This document shows, one piece after another, positions 28,481 through 37,833 of a stretch of 64,000 nt of DNA; within the stretch, counting starts at the first letter, position 1; every line of letters begins with the position of its first letter. The position numbers were made by a program, and so were the translations under genes. The notes below the pieces were generated by a model. That model ran no database searches, was not told the DNA's origin, and saw nothing but the letters and a program-made list of their open reading frames with translations. The DNA comes from Sphingomicrobium nitratireducens. Its GTDB lineage: Bacteria > Pseudomonadota > Alphaproteobacteria > Sphingomonadales > Sphingomonadaceae. The stretch lies in contig NZ_JANJZA010000001.1 of NCBI RefSeq assembly GCF_026157035.1, forward strand, positions 599,001 through 663,000, read 5' to 3'.

Positions 28481-29851
28481 ATGGCGATCGAATTGCGTAG
28501 CCGGAGTGAGCGGACCCCGCAGGCGAAACTGGTCATCGCCATCCTCATCGGCGCGCTCCTCGCCATCCCGCTCTTCTCGGTCTGGGCGCTGGTCTACGAC
28601 CGGCAGAGCCAATCGCGCACGGCCGAGGAATCGATCACGCAAGGGTGGGGCGGCTCGCAAACGCTGACCGGCCCGCTGATCGCCATCCCGTACCGCGCGA
28701 CCCGAGAAGAATCGGTGGTCGAGAACGGACGCCGCGTGACGACGACGCGCAACGTCGTGCTCGAGATGACGCTCGCCCCAGAACTGCTCGACCTCGACAC
28801 CGCGGTCGATCCCGAGCGCCGCTCGCGTTCGATCTACGAGGCGGTGGTCTACGAGACCGAGGCCAAAGGCAACGCGCGCTTCGCCTTCCCGCGCGACCTG
28901 GACCGCTATGGGATCGCGCCCGAAGACCTGCTGCTCGAGCGCGCCGAACTGCGCTTCGGCATCGCCGACCCGCGCGGCCTCGGCGCCAACCCGACCGTCT
29001 CAGTCGGCGGCGAGGCGGTCCGCCTCCAGCCGGGCGGCGGCAGCGACGGCGGCACGGGCTTCTTTGCCTTCATCGATGCGAGCGCGCTGCGCAGCGGCCC
29101 GCTCGAGACCGAGTTCGCCTTCACCGTTCGCGGCAATCGCGCCATCGGCCTCGACCCGGTGGCGGGCGAGACGCGCTGGAAGGTGACATCGCCGTGGCCG
29201 CATCCCAGCTTCACCGGCAGCTTCCTGCCCGAGGATCGCGGCGTCTCCGAACGCGGGTTCACCGCGACCTGGCGGATCGGCAACCTCGCGCTCGGCAAGT
29301 CGCTGGTCGCGACCGACGGCCAGCGCGAGCGCGGCGTTCCGATGCCGGAGATGCGCGCGGGCCCCGAGGGCAACCTCGCGGTGGTCGAGCTGATCCAGCC
29401 GGTCGACCTCTATTCGCGGGTCAACCGCGCGACCAAATACGGCTTCCTGCACATCGGCTTCACCTTCCTTGCGCTCTTAATGTTCGACATCGTCGGCGGT
29501 CGGCGCATCGCGGGGGTCGCCTACCTCCTCGTCGGCGCGGCGCTGGTGCTGTTCTTCGTGCTGCTGCTCGCCTTTGCCGAGGTGATCGGCTTCGCTTCCG
29601 CCTACCTCGTCGCCAGCCTCGCGATCATCGGGCTGGTCGTCGCCTATCTCGCCGCGGTGCTCGGCAGTTGGCGCCGCGCAGGCATCGTCGGCGCGATGCT
29701 CGGCATCCTCTACGCGATGCTCTACATCCTCCTCGGTCTCGAGGCCTATGCGCTGCTGATCGGCTCGCTGCTCATCTTCATGGCGCTGGCCGCGGTGATG
29801 TACGTCACCCGCAATCTCGACTGGTCTCGCCGTAGCGACGTCGAGGCCTAG
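28481..29851 (+). CDS. creD: Inner membrane protein CreD
   Basis: The protein has 456 residues. An N-terminal membrane helix (about 19-40) is followed by the family block SQTLTGPLIAIPY and a large periplasmic domain. The pattern KYGFLHIGFTFLALLMFDI then begins a C-terminal set of about five membrane helices. CreD belongs to the Cre regulon in enterobacteria and pseudomonads, linked to envelope stress and beta-lactam response; in sphingomonads its role is less clear. No creBC genes are nearby. GGAGG precedes the ATG. Confidence 0.92.
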   Translation: MAIELRSRSERTPQAKLVIAILIGALLAIPLFSVWALVYDRQSQSRTAEESITQGWGGSQTLTGPLIAIPYRATREESVVENGRRVTTTRNVVLEMTLAPELLDLDTAVDPERRSRSIYEAVVYETEAKGNARFAFPRDLDRYGIAPEDLLLERAELRFGIADPRGLGANPTVSVGGEAVRLQPGGGSDGGTGFFAFIDASALRSGPLETEFAFTVRGNRAIGLDPVAGETRWKVTSPWPHPSFTGSFLPEDRGVSERGFTATWRIGNLALGKSLVATDGQRERGVPMPEMRAGPEGNLAVVELIQPVDLYSRVNRATKYGFLHIGFTFLALLMFDIVGGRRIAGVAYLLVGAALVLFFVLLLAFAEVIGFASAYLVASLAIIGLVVAYLAAVLGSWRRAGIVGAMLGILYAMLYILLGLEAYALLIGSLLIFMALAAVMYVTRNLDWSRRSDVEA

Positions 29852-29864
29852 CAGGCGCGCACAG

Positions 29865-29893
29865 CAAGGGAGCGGCGCCGGCCCGCTCCCTTG
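29865..29893 (+). terminator. Stem-loop after creD
   Basis: CAAGGGAGCGG and CCGCTCCCTTG form a perfect 11-bp stem around a 7-base loop, 13 bases after the creD stop. The following sequence CGCCAAGTTTG has only a weak T-tract, so termination is likely but may be incomplete. Confidence 0.65.
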
Positions 29894-29942
29894 CGCCAAG
29901 TTTGTCTAGTCAGTCATGGGGCGAGCGGCTAAGCGGGCCTCC

Positions 29943-30821
29943 ATGTCCGATCATCACAAGCCTTCCGATCCGATCTTCCCCTCCTCGAAGACCGACGCCG
30001 CCGCCGCCAGGACGGTGCCGACCAGCCCGCAGACCGAGAGCGAGGCCTACAAGCTCGCCTTCCAGGACACCGATTTCCTGCTGCGCGACGATCTGAGGCC
30101 TGTCCGCTTCCAGCTCGAGCTCCTCAAGCCCGAATTGCTCATGAACGAGGCGAATATCGCCTCGCTATTCGTGATGTACGGCTCGGCGCGCGTCCCCGAA
30201 CCGGCCAAGGCGAAGGAACTGCTCGAAAGGGCCGAGACCGATTGGGACAGGAAGGTCGCCGAGCGCCTCGTCGCCAAGTCGAAATATTATGACGAGGCAC
30301 GCAAGCTCGCGCGCATCGCCAGCACCTATCCGGTCGGCGAGGATGGCGAGCGTCACTTCGTCGTCTGCTCGGGCGGCGGCCCCAGCTACATGGAAGCGGC
30401 CAATCGCGGCGCGCATGACGAGGGCAAGGAATCGGTCGGGCTCAACATCGTGCTCCCGCACGAGCAGCTGCCCAACGAATATGTCACCCCGGACCTCTCC
30501 TTCCAGTTCCACTATTTCTCGCTGAGGAAGATGCACTTCCTGATGCGCGCGCGCGCGGTCGCGGTGTTCCCGGGCGGGTTCGGCACGTTCGACGAACTGT
30601 TCGAACTGCTCACCCTCATCCAGACCGGCAAGACGCGCCCGATCCCGATCCTCGTGTTCGGCAAGGAAGAGTTTTGGGACCGCGTGTTCGACTTCGACGC
30701 GCTCGCGCTCGAAGGTACGATCTCCAAGCACGACCTCGATCTCATCACCTGGTGCGAGACGGCGGAGGATGCCTGGACGGAAGTGTGCCGCGTCTACGAC
30801 GCCTGCGCCCACCAGCCCTAA
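29943..30821 (+). CDS. LOG family protein (cytokinin-riboside monophosphate phosphoribohydrolase-like)
   Basis: The protein has 292 residues from ATG 29943; the frame is open from ATG 29916, and neither start has a strong ribosome site. The Rossmann-like core carries VVCSGGGPSYMEAANRGA and the LOG signature PGGFGTFDELFE. The N-terminal 70 residues are a polar extension. Family members cleave nucleotide 5'-monophosphates to base and ribose phosphate, and many bacterial members act in purine housekeeping rather than cytokinin synthesis. It is cytoplasmic and convergent with the DUF1801 gene, three bases apart. Confidence 0.87.
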   Translation: MSDHHKPSDPIFPSSKTDAAAARTVPTSPQTESEAYKLAFQDTDFLLRDDLRPVRFQLELLKPELLMNEANIASLFVMYGSARVPEPAKAKELLERAETDWDRKVAERLVAKSKYYDEARKLARIASTYPVGEDGERHFVVCSGGGPSYMEAANRGAHDEGKESVGLNIVLPHEQLPNEYVTPDLSFQFHYFSLRKMHFLMRARAVAVFPGGFGTFDELFELLTLIQTGKTRPIPILVFGKEEFWDRVFDFDALALEGTISKHDLDLITWCETAEDAWTEVCRVYDACAHQP

Positions 30822-30824
30822 GGA

Positions 30825-31283
30825 TCAGCAGCGCCGCCCGCTGGCGCGCGCTTCATCGGTATAGGCGACGAATTCTTCCGGGCTCGACGTGGCGAGTTCG
30901 TCGGCGATCGCGTCCCAGGCAAGCTCTTCCGCGCCTTTGAAGCGCAGGCAGCTCTTGCCCATGTCGAACTTGAGGCCGGCTTCTTCGAACGCCTGTTCGA
31001 GCCGCGCGTAGCGCTCGGGCTCGGCATAGGCGCAGGTCAGGTAGAGCGCGTTGTGGTTCTTCTGCGCGGCGAGCGCGGCGTACATCAGCGGCTTCTTGTT
31101 GTAGGTCGGCCCGCTCACCTCGAGCGGCACTTCCCACGTGATCATCCCCCATGCCATCGTCTCGCGATAGCCCGCGGGAATGGCCGCGTTGACGCGGTCT
31201 CGAATGTCGGAAATGACCGCGCGCCGCTCGTCCGGCAGCTCGGCGAGATAGTCGGCGACGGTCGTGGCTTTCGAGCTGACCAT
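30825..31283 (-). CDS. DUF1801 domain protein
   Basis: The protein has 152 residues from ATG 31283, with TAAGGG nine bases upstream; a TTG at 31292 is possible. The family patterns are visible: YLAELPDERRAVISDIRDRV near the start, MAWGMITWEVPL, NKKPLMYAALAAQKNHNALYL and LKFDMGKSCLRFK. DUF1801 proteins (YdhG-like) are small cytoplasmic proteins of unknown function with a fold suggesting ligand binding. It follows the cytochrome c gene by 12 bases on the minus strand. Confidence 0.85.
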   Translation of the reverse strand: MVSSKATTVADYLAELPDERRAVISDIRDRVNAAIPAGYRETMAWGMITWEVPLEVSGPTYNKKPLMYAALAAQKNHNALYLTCAYAEPERYARLEQAFEEAGLKFDMGKSCLRFKGAEELAWDAIADELATSSPEEFVAYTDEARASGRRC

Positions 31284-31295
31284 CGCCGCCAACCC

Positions 31296-31958
31296 TTACT
31301 CGGCTTCGGGAACCTCGGGGCCGCCGCTCGAACCCGCACCCGTTTCCGATTCGGCTTCGGTCAGCACCTCGACGTCATCGGCCTTCTCGGCGTCCTCACC
31401 GACGGTCGCTTCGGCGTCGGCATTGGCTTCCTCTGCCGGCGGCGGCGGCACCGCGATCGGGCTCGCCGTCTGCTGGTTGAGATACATCATCAGGTCGGCG
31501 CGATCCTGCGGATTGCCGAGGCCTGCGAAGGTCATCTTCGTGCCGGGCGCGAAGTTGCGCGGGCTGGCCAGCCACGCGTCCATCTTTTCCCAATCCCAGC
31601 TGCCGCCGACGCCCTTGAGCGCGTCCGAATAGGCGAAGCCCGGGTGACCGGCGATGGCGTTGCCCATCGTGCCGTAGAGCGCGGGGCCGAGCGCATTGGC
31701 GCCGCCCGGGGCCGCATTGTGGCAGGCCGCGCACTTCTTGAAGACATTCTCGCCGCGGGCTGCGTCGGCGCTGGCGAGGTAGAAGGCGACCGGCTTGGCC
31801 GCTTCTGCGCCGCCTTCGGCTTCGACGCCCTCGATCGGGTAGCCCATTTCCTCGGGACGTTCGCCATGGAACGCCTCGCCGGTCACCAGCGTCGCGCCCA
31901 GGGCGACAATGCCGGCGAAAAGAACCCAGCCGGCGATCGTGTTGTTACGGTCTTGCAT
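31296..31958 (-). CDS. Membrane-anchored c-type cytochrome (c552/CycM-like)
   Basis: The protein has 220 residues starting MQDRNNTIAGWVLF. The much longer open frame upstream overlaps mutY in another frame and was rejected. An uncleaved N-terminal anchor helix (about 9-28) leads to a mono-haem class I cytochrome domain with CAACH as haem attachment site. The distal ligand Met is in PGTKMTFAGL. A low-complexity acidic tail rich in Glu, Ala and Pro follows. This matches the membrane-bound electron carriers that link complex III with cytochrome oxidase in alphaproteobacteria. Confidence 0.92.
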   Translation of the reverse strand: MQDRNNTIAGWVLFAGIVALGATLVTGEAFHGERPEEMGYPIEGVEAEGGAEAAKPVAFYLASADAARGENVFKKCAACHNAAPGGANALGPALYGTMGNAIAGHPGFAYSDALKGVGGSWDWEKMDAWLASPRNFAPGTKMTFAGLGNPQDRADLMMYLNQQTASPIAVPPPPAEEANADAEATVGEDAEKADDVEVLTEAESETGAGSSGGPEVPEAE

Positions 31959-32053
31959 GAAACCCCGTGCGGCCTTGCCATTGAATGAAAGCGTGGCCGC
32001 CCCTTTAAGGCGCTCATTCCCATTCATCAAGCGCTTCGCGGGCGCGGGCGGGC

Positions 32054-33058
32054 TCAGGCGCGCACGGGCTGCCCGGTCATCAGCGCGGCGGCCTTGGCGT
32101 AGAGGGTGGGAAGCCCCGCGTCGCCGAGCGAGGACAGCGGCTGCCACCAACCCTCGCCGCCGGGCGGGGAGGCGCGGCGTTCGACCGCCAGCGTCAGCGC
32201 GAAATGGGTGAAGACGTGGCGCACATGGGGGGCGTCGATGTCGTTCGGCGCGCCGTCCTCCCACGAGGTGCCAGGCAGCGCCGCCATCCCGCCCAGCATG
32301 CCCTTGCCCGGCCTTCGCACCAGCCACACCGCGCCGTCCTTCTCGATCCACCAGGCCGTACCGCGACGCTCGGGGCGGACCTTTTTCGCCTTGCGGGCGG
32401 GGATCGCTTCGGGGTCGCCGCTCGCGAAGGCCGCGCAATCCTCGCAGATCGGACAAACGTCGCAGCGCGGATTTTTCGGGCGGCAGATGGTCGCGCCGAG
32501 GTCCATCATCGCCTGCGCGTAGTCGCCAGCCCTGCCCGCGGGCCACAGCGCACGCGCGGCGGCGTGAACCTTCGGACGCGTCTCGGCGAGCGGCCCCTCG
32601 ATGCCCTCGAGCCGCGCGACGACGCGCTCGACATTGGTGTCGATAGGGACCGAATCGCGCTCGAAGGCGATCGCGGCGATCGCGGCGGCGGTATAGGCGC
32701 CGATGCCGGGCAATGCGCGCAGCCCCGCCTCGTCTTGGGGAAAGCCGCCATTGGCGACCACGGCGCGTGCGCAGGCGTGGAGATTGCGGGCCCGCGCATA
32801 ATAGCCGAGCCCCGCCCACTCGGCGAGCAAGTCCTCGAGCGGCGCGGCGGCGAGATCCTCTATTTGCGGCCATTTTTCGAGGAAGCGGGAGAAGCGCGGG
32901 GTGACCGTCGCCACCGTCGTCTGCTGCAGCATCACCTCGGAAAGCCACACGCGGTAGGGATCGGCGGGCACGTTGCTCCCGGGCCGCGCGCGCCACGGCA
33001 GCGCGCGTGCATTCTCGCGATAAAATTCGAGCAGGCGATTCTGGTGATTGGCTCCCAC
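32054..33058 (-). CDS. mutY: A/G-specific adenine DNA glycosylase MutY
   Basis: The protein has 334 residues from GTG 33058. The catalytic N-domain has ARALPWRA, SEVMLQQTTVATVTPRF and the HhH block GIGAYTAAAIAAIAF. VPIDTNVERV carries the catalytic Asp. The 4Fe-4S loop C-x6-C-x2-C-x5-C is at ICRPKNPRCDVCPICEDC. A Nudix-like C-terminal domain (from about 205) recognises 8-oxoG. The enzyme removes A opposite 8-oxoG. It is divergent from the DUF721 gene with under 30 bases between start codons. Confidence 0.96.
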   Translation of the reverse strand: MGANHQNRLLEFYRENARALPWRARPGSNVPADPYRVWLSEVMLQQTTVATVTPRFSRFLEKWPQIEDLAAAPLEDLLAEWAGLGYYARARNLHACARAVVANGGFPQDEAGLRALPGIGAYTAAAIAAIAFERDSVPIDTNVERVVARLEGIEGPLAETRPKVHAAARALWPAGRAGDYAQAMMDLGATICRPKNPRCDVCPICEDCAAFASGDPEAIPARKAKKVRPERRGTAWWIEKDGAVWLVRRPGKGMLGGMAALPGTSWEDGAPNDIDAPHVRHVFTHFALTLAVERRASPPGGEGWWQPLSSLGDAGLPTLYAKAAALMTGQPVRA

Positions 33059-33085
33059 GCATTGCCTATGGCATGGTCTCCGCCG

Positions 33086-33631
33086 ATGACGAAGGCGCAA
33101 GCTTCTCGAAAAGCCGGCAAGGGCGACACCAGCGAACGGATCGGCAAGGTCCGGCGCGCGGGCGAGATCGCGGGCGACATCGCCGGGCTCGCCTTCAAGA
33201 AATTCGGATTCGTGCAGGGCGCGGTGATCCAGCGCTGGCCCGAAATCGTGGGCGAGAAATATGCCCGCGCGAGCCTTCCCGAATCGATCCGCTTTCCCGC
33301 CGGCCGCAAGTCGGGCGGGACGCTGACCCTCCTCGTCGAAGGCGCGCAGGCCCCGCTCTTCCAGCACCTTGCGCCGATGATCATCGACAAGGTCAATACC
33401 TTCTTCGGCTATCCCGCGATCGAGCGGGTCGTGTTCCGCCAGGGGCGCCTGCCCGCCCCCGCGCCGCGACCCGAGCGTCCGCGCCCGCAGCCCGTGCCCA
33501 AGGAACTGGGCGAAGGGCTGCGCGAGATTGCCGACCCGGGCCTTCGCGCCTGCCTCGAATCGCTGGCCGCGGGGCTTGCCGCCTCCGACGGTCCGCCCGT
33601 CCTCAACCAGAATTCCAAACGGAGTAAGTGA
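33086..33631 (+). CDS. DUF721 (DciA-type) protein
   Basis: The protein has 181 residues from ATG 33086; ATG 33068 is in frame and would add six residues. Neither has a Shine-Dalgarno sequence. The DUF721 core spans about 25-115, with AFKKFGFVQGAVIQRWPEIVG and TLTLLVEGAQAPLFQHLAP. A Pro/Arg-rich linker and a short helical C-terminus follow. DciA proteins load the replicative helicase DnaB in bacteria lacking DnaC, so a replication role is plausible. The conserved alphaproteobacterial order mutY / DUF721 / dsbA-like / smc is intact. Confidence 0.85.
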   Translation: MTKAQASRKAGKGDTSERIGKVRRAGEIAGDIAGLAFKKFGFVQGAVIQRWPEIVGEKYARASLPESIRFPAGRKSGGTLTLLVEGAQAPLFQHLAPMIIDKVNTFFGYPAIERVVFRQGRLPAPAPRPERPRPQPVPKELGEGLREIADPGLRACLESLAAGLAASDGPPVLNQNSKRSK

Positions 33632-33636
33632 ACGCC

Positions 33637-34383
33637 ATGAAGTCCATTCCCCTGATGATCGCGACGGCTGCTGCGCTCGGCGCGACCGCGTGCAACGCCG
33701 AGAAGCCCGGCAAGATCGACGCGCCCGAAGGCCCCGTCGCATCGGTCGCCGCCCCCGACGGCGGCGACTGGAGCGAGATCGTCTCCAAGACTGCCGACGG
33801 CGGCTACCTGATGGGCAACCCCAACGCGCCCGTGAAGCTCGTCGAATATGCCAGCTTCACCTGCCCGCACTGTGCCGAGTTCGAGGAAAGCGGCATGAAG
33901 CCGCTGGTCGACACCTATGTGAAGTCGGGCCGCGTCTCGTTCGAGTTCCGCAACTACGTCCGCGATCCGGTCGACGTGACCGCGTCGCTGCTCGCGCGCT
34001 GTGGCGCCGACAGCAGCTTCTTCCCGATCGGCGAGGCACTGTTCGCCAACCAGCGCGACTGGTTCGGCAAGGCTGCCGACTATCTCAACGCCAATCGCGC
34101 AGCGGTGCAGGCGATGGCCCCGGCCGACCAGTTCAAGACGATCGCCGAACAGTCGGGGCTCAAGCAGTTCGTGGCCCAGCGCGGCGTGTCGCCGGCCAAG
34201 GCCGACGCCTGCCTTGCCGACGAGGCGGCGGTGCAGAAGCTCATCGAGATGAACAATATCGCGACCACCGATCACGAAGTGAACGGCACGCCGACCTTCA
34301 TCCTCAACGGGACCACGCTGCCGGTCGAAGCGTCGCAGTGGCCGGGCCTCGAGCCCAAGCTCAAGGCGGTCGTCGGAGGGTAA
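33637..34383 (+). CDS. DsbA-like thioredoxin-fold protein, exported
   Basis: The protein has 248 residues from ATG 33637; GTG 33628 is an alternative with a very short spacing to GGAG. A signal peptide ends near Cys (GATAC), a possible but non-canonical lipobox. The domain starts with MGNPNAPVKLVEYASFTCPHC, giving a C-x-x-C active site CPHC, and has the cis-Pro loop NGTPTF. An alpha-helical insertion lies between, as in DsbA family members. It probably forms or isomerises disulfides in the periplasm. It overlaps no gene, and smc follows after 30 bases. Confidence 0.9.
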   Translation: MKSIPLMIATAAALGATACNAEKPGKIDAPEGPVASVAAPDGGDWSEIVSKTADGGYLMGNPNAPVKLVEYASFTCPHCAEFEESGMKPLVDTYVKSGRVSFEFRNYVRDPVDVTASLLARCGADSSFFPIGEALFANQRDWFGKAADYLNANRAAVQAMAPADQFKTIAEQSGLKQFVAQRGVSPAKADACLADEAAVQKLIEMNNIATTDHEVNGTPTFILNGTTLPVEASQWPGLEPKLKAVVGG

Positions 34384-34413
34384 TGACGCGACGATGGGGG
34401 GAGTGACTACGAG

Positions 34414-37400
34414 GTGAAGTTCCGGCGGCTGAAACTCAGCGGCTTCAAGAGCTTCGTCGAGCCGTCCGAGCTCAGGATCGAGCCGGGGCTGACCGGTGTG
34501 GTCGGCCCCAACGGCTGCGGCAAGTCCAACCTTCTGGAAGCGATCCGCTGGGTGATGGGCGAAGGCAGCCCCAAGTCGCTGCGCGGCGGCGGCATGGAGG
34601 ATGTGATCTTCGCCGGCACCGCCTCGCGGCCGCAGCGCGACTTTGCCGAAGTCACCCTCCTCATCGAACGCACCGAAGAAGAAGCCGGCGAGGACCAGGG
34701 CGAGACCGAGGTCACCCGCCGGATCGAGCGCGGCGCGGGTTCGGCCTATCGCCTCAACGGGCGCGACGTTCGTGCCAAGGACGTCGCCTTGCTGTTCGCG
34801 GACGCGGCGACCGGCGCGCACAGTCCCGCGCTCGTGAGCCAGGGCAAGATCGGGCAGGTCATCGCAGCAAAGCCCACCGAACGCCGCCAGATGCTCGAGG
34901 AAGCGGCGGGCATTTCTGGGCTCCACGCGCGGCGCAAGGATGCCGAGCAGAAATTGCGCGCCGCCGAGACCAATCTCGAACGGCTCGACCGGCTGCTGGG
35001 CGAACAGGAAGCGCGCGCCGCCAGCCTCAAGCGCCAGGCGCGCGCGGCGGAACGCTACCGCAAGCTGACCGAGCAGATCCGCTATCACGAAGCCAAGATG
35101 ATCACTGCGGCCTGGCGCGATGCCGACCGCGCCGCGATCGCCGCGCGCGAGGAAGCCGAAAAGGCCGCCGCGCGGGTCGGGGAACTGGAGGCGAAACGCA
35201 AGGCCGCGCAGGAGGCGCAGGCGGTGGCGGCCAAGACGCTCGCCACCGCGCGCGACGAGGCGGTCAATGCGAGGAGCGCGGGGCAGGAGCTTGCCCACCG
35301 GCTGGCGACGCTGCGCGCCGAACATGACACGGCGGTGCGCCGCATCGCCGAACTCGACCGCGCCTACACCGACCTCGCCGCCGAGACCGCGCGCGAGGAA
35401 GCGCTCAAGGAGGATGCCGCACGCGCCATCGCCGCGCTCGACGAGGAACGCGCCGCGATCGAGCAGCGGCTGGCGGGCAGCGAGGACGAGGCGTCGAAAT
35501 TGGCCGAGGCGCTGGGCAAGGCGGAGACCTTGGCGAGCGACCGCGAGGCCGAGCTTGCTGGATTGCTCGCGCGCGAGGCGGCGATGCGCGCCGAACGCCG
35601 CGTCGCCAAGGCCTCGCTCGAAAGCGCCGAGGCGCAGGCCGCGCGCATTCGCGCCGATCTCGACCGGGTCGCCTCGCTCGAAGCCGAACTGGGTGACGGC
35701 GGCGACGAGAAGTCGGCGCTTGCCGAGGCCGAGAAGGCGACGAAGGACGCAGCCAAGGACGCCGAGAAGGCCGAGCGCGACATGGCGGCGGCGGAAAAGG
35801 CACGCGGCAAGGCGGTCGAGGCGCGCGACGCTGCCGAGAGCGCGCTGGCGGCGGCCAAGGCCGCGCTGGCGGCGGCAAAATCGGAGGCCGAGGCGCTCAA
35901 GCGGGCCTTGTCCGAGGGCGGGCATGGTGCGATCGCAGGATTGAAGGCGACCCCGGGCTACGAGCAGGCGCTGGCGGCCGCGCTCGGCGACGATATCGAG
36001 GCGGAACTGGGCGGCGACGGGCCACGCCGCTGGGACGATCCGGGCGAGGGCGAGGATCCCGCGCTCCCCGACGGGCTGGTGCCGCTTGCCGCGCGGGTCG
36101 AGGCGCCGCGCGAATTGCTACGCCGGCTCAAGCAGGTTGCGGTGGTCGACCGCGACGACGGGCAGCGCCTGAAGGCCGGCCAGCGGCTCGTGACGCGCGA
36201 CGGCACGATGCGGCGTTGGGACGGGTTCGTGGTGCGCGGCGGCGGCGCGGCAGCCGCCGAGCGGCTGGTGCGACTCAACCGGAGCGACGCGATCGGACGC
36301 GAATTGCCGGGGCTGGAGAGGGCGGTCGCCAAGGCGGAAGCGCAACTGGCTGACGCCGCCGCGCAAGTCGACGCGCAGCGCAAGGCAGGCGAGGCGGCGC
36401 GCGAGGCGATGGCCGAGGCCGAGCGGCGCGGGCGCGAGGCGGCGCGCGCTGCGGACCAGGCGAAGACCGCGATCGAACGCATCGCCAGTCGCCAGGAAAG
36501 CATTGTCCAGCGGCGCGAGGAACTCGAGCCGCTGATGAAGACCGCGGACGAGGGGCTCGAAGAAGCGCGCGACACATTGAAGCGCCTGCCCGACCCGGAA
36601 GCGCTCGCCGCCAAGCTCGACAAGGCGCGCTCGATGGCCGCTGCAGCTGGCCAGCAGGTCGCCGAACGGCGCGCGGCTGCCGCGACCCAGCAGCGCGAGA
36701 TGCAGGCAGCGCGCGAACGCCATGCCGCCGCCGGGCGAGAGCAGGGCGACTGGCGCACCCGTGCGCGCGATGCCGAAAAGCGGCTCGAACAGACGGCCGC
36801 GCGCGCCGAACGACAGACGCAGGAGCGCGCCGAACTTAAGGACGTGCCGGGCCAGCTGCGCACCAGGATCGCCGAGCAGGAAAAGGATTCGGGCGCGAGC
36901 GAGGAGCGCATCCGCACCTCGAGCGAGGCCGAGCGCGAGGCACATGAGAAATTGCGCGCTGCCGAGGCGGTGCTGGCCGATGCGGGCGAGGCGTTCGCGT
37001 CGGCGCGCGAGGGACGCGCCGGTTCGCTGGCGCGCGCCGAAGCTGCCGAACAGCGCCGCGCCGATCATGCCCGCGCGGCCGGCGAGGCGTTCGGCTGCCC
37101 GCCCGTCATGCTGCCCGAGAAATTCGGGTTCGATCTCGACGCGCTCGACAAGGCCGAAGACGAGAAAGGCGAGCATGACCGCTTGGTCGCCGAGCGCGAG
37201 CGGATCGGGCCGGTCAACCTCGTCGCCGAGCAGGAACTGGCCGAGCTCGAAGGCGAGCAGGCGTCAAGCGCAGAGGAGCGCGAGGAGCTGGGCGAGGCGA
37301 TCTCGCGGCTGCGCGGCTCGATCGGTCACTTGAACCGCGAGGGCCGCACGCGGCTGCTGGCGGCGTTCGAGACGGTCAACGACCATTTCAAGAGCCTGTT

Positions 37401-37830
37401 CACCACCCTATTCGGGGGCGGGCAGGCGCATCTCGAACTGATCGACAGCGAAGACCCGCTCGAAGCCGGGCTGGAGATCTTCGCGCAGCCGCCGGGCAAG
37501 AAGCTGACCCGCCTGACCTTGCTGTCGGGTGGCGAGCAGGCGCTGACCGCGGTCGCGCTGATCTTCGCGCTGTTCCTCACCAACCCCGCGCCGATCTGCG
37601 TGCTCGACGAAGTCGACGCGCCGCTCGACGATGCCAATGTCGAGCGCTTCTGCGACCTGCTCGAGCGGATGACCAAGGAGACCGACACGCGCTATTTGAT
37701 CGTCACGCACAACGCGGTGACGATGAGCCGCATGGACCGTCTCTACGGCGTCACCATGATCGAGCAGGGGGTCAGCCGCCTTGTTTCGGTCGATCTCGGA
37801 GCCGCCGAGGAGCTGCTCGCGGCCGAATGA
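34414..37830 (+). CDS. smc: Chromosome segregation protein SMC
   Basis: The protein has 1138 residues from GTG 34414. The N-terminal ATPase half carries Walker A GPNGCGKSN. Two long coiled-coils (about 165-490 and 640-930) flank a hinge around 510-620. The C-terminal half has the ABC signature LSGGEQALTAVALIFAL and Walker B CVLDEVDAPLDDANV. SMC forms a dimer that, with ScpA and ScpB, organises and segregates the chromosome. The length is typical. It ends four bases before the convergent operon of the flavin system. Confidence 0.98.
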   Translation: MKFRRLKLSGFKSFVEPSELRIEPGLTGVVGPNGCGKSNLLEAIRWVMGEGSPKSLRGGGMEDVIFAGTASRPQRDFAEVTLLIERTEEEAGEDQGETEVTRRIERGAGSAYRLNGRDVRAKDVALLFADAATGAHSPALVSQGKIGQVIAAKPTERRQMLEEAAGISGLHARRKDAEQKLRAAETNLERLDRLLGEQEARAASLKRQARAAERYRKLTEQIRYHEAKMITAAWRDADRAAIAAREEAEKAAARVGELEAKRKAAQEAQAVAAKTLATARDEAVNARSAGQELAHRLATLRAEHDTAVRRIAELDRAYTDLAAETAREEALKEDAARAIAALDEERAAIEQRLAGSEDEASKLAEALGKAETLASDREAELAGLLAREAAMRAERRVAKASLESAEAQAARIRADLDRVASLEAELGDGGDEKSALAEAEKATKDAAKDAEKAERDMAAAEKARGKAVEARDAAESALAAAKAALAAAKSEAEALKRALSEGGHGAIAGLKATPGYEQALAAALGDDIEAELGGDGPRRWDDPGEGEDPALPDGLVPLAARVEAPRELLRRLKQVAVVDRDDGQRLKAGQRLVTRDGTMRRWDGFVVRGGGAAAAERLVRLNRSDAIGRELPGLERAVAKAEAQLADAAAQVDAQRKAGEAAREAMAEAERRGREAARAADQAKTAIERIASRQESIVQRREELEPLMKTADEGLEEARDTLKRLPDPEALAAKLDKARSMAAAAGQQVAERRAAAATQQREMQAARERHAAAGREQGDWRTRARDAEKRLEQTAARAERQTQERAELKDVPGQLRTRIAEQEKDSGASEERIRTSSEAEREAHEKLRAAEAVLADAGEAFASAREGRAGSLARAEAAEQRRADHARAAGEAFGCPPVMLPEKFGFDLDALDKAEDEKGEHDRLVAERERIGPVNLVAEQELAELEGEQASSAEEREELGEAISRLRGSIGHLNREGRTRLLAAFETVNDHFKSLFTTLFGGGQAHLELIDSEDPLEAGLEIFAQPPGKKLTRLTLLSGGEQALTAVALIFALFLTNPAPICVLDEVDAPLDDANVERFCDLLERMTKETDTRYLIVTHNAVTMSRMDRLYGVTMIEQGVSRLVSVDLGAAEELLAAE

Positions 37831-37833
37831 GGC

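Noticed and set aside
31296-33062. A 588-codon fusion of an Arg-rich region and cytochrome c
   Set aside because: The N-terminal half is mutY read out of frame; cytochrome c starts at 31958.
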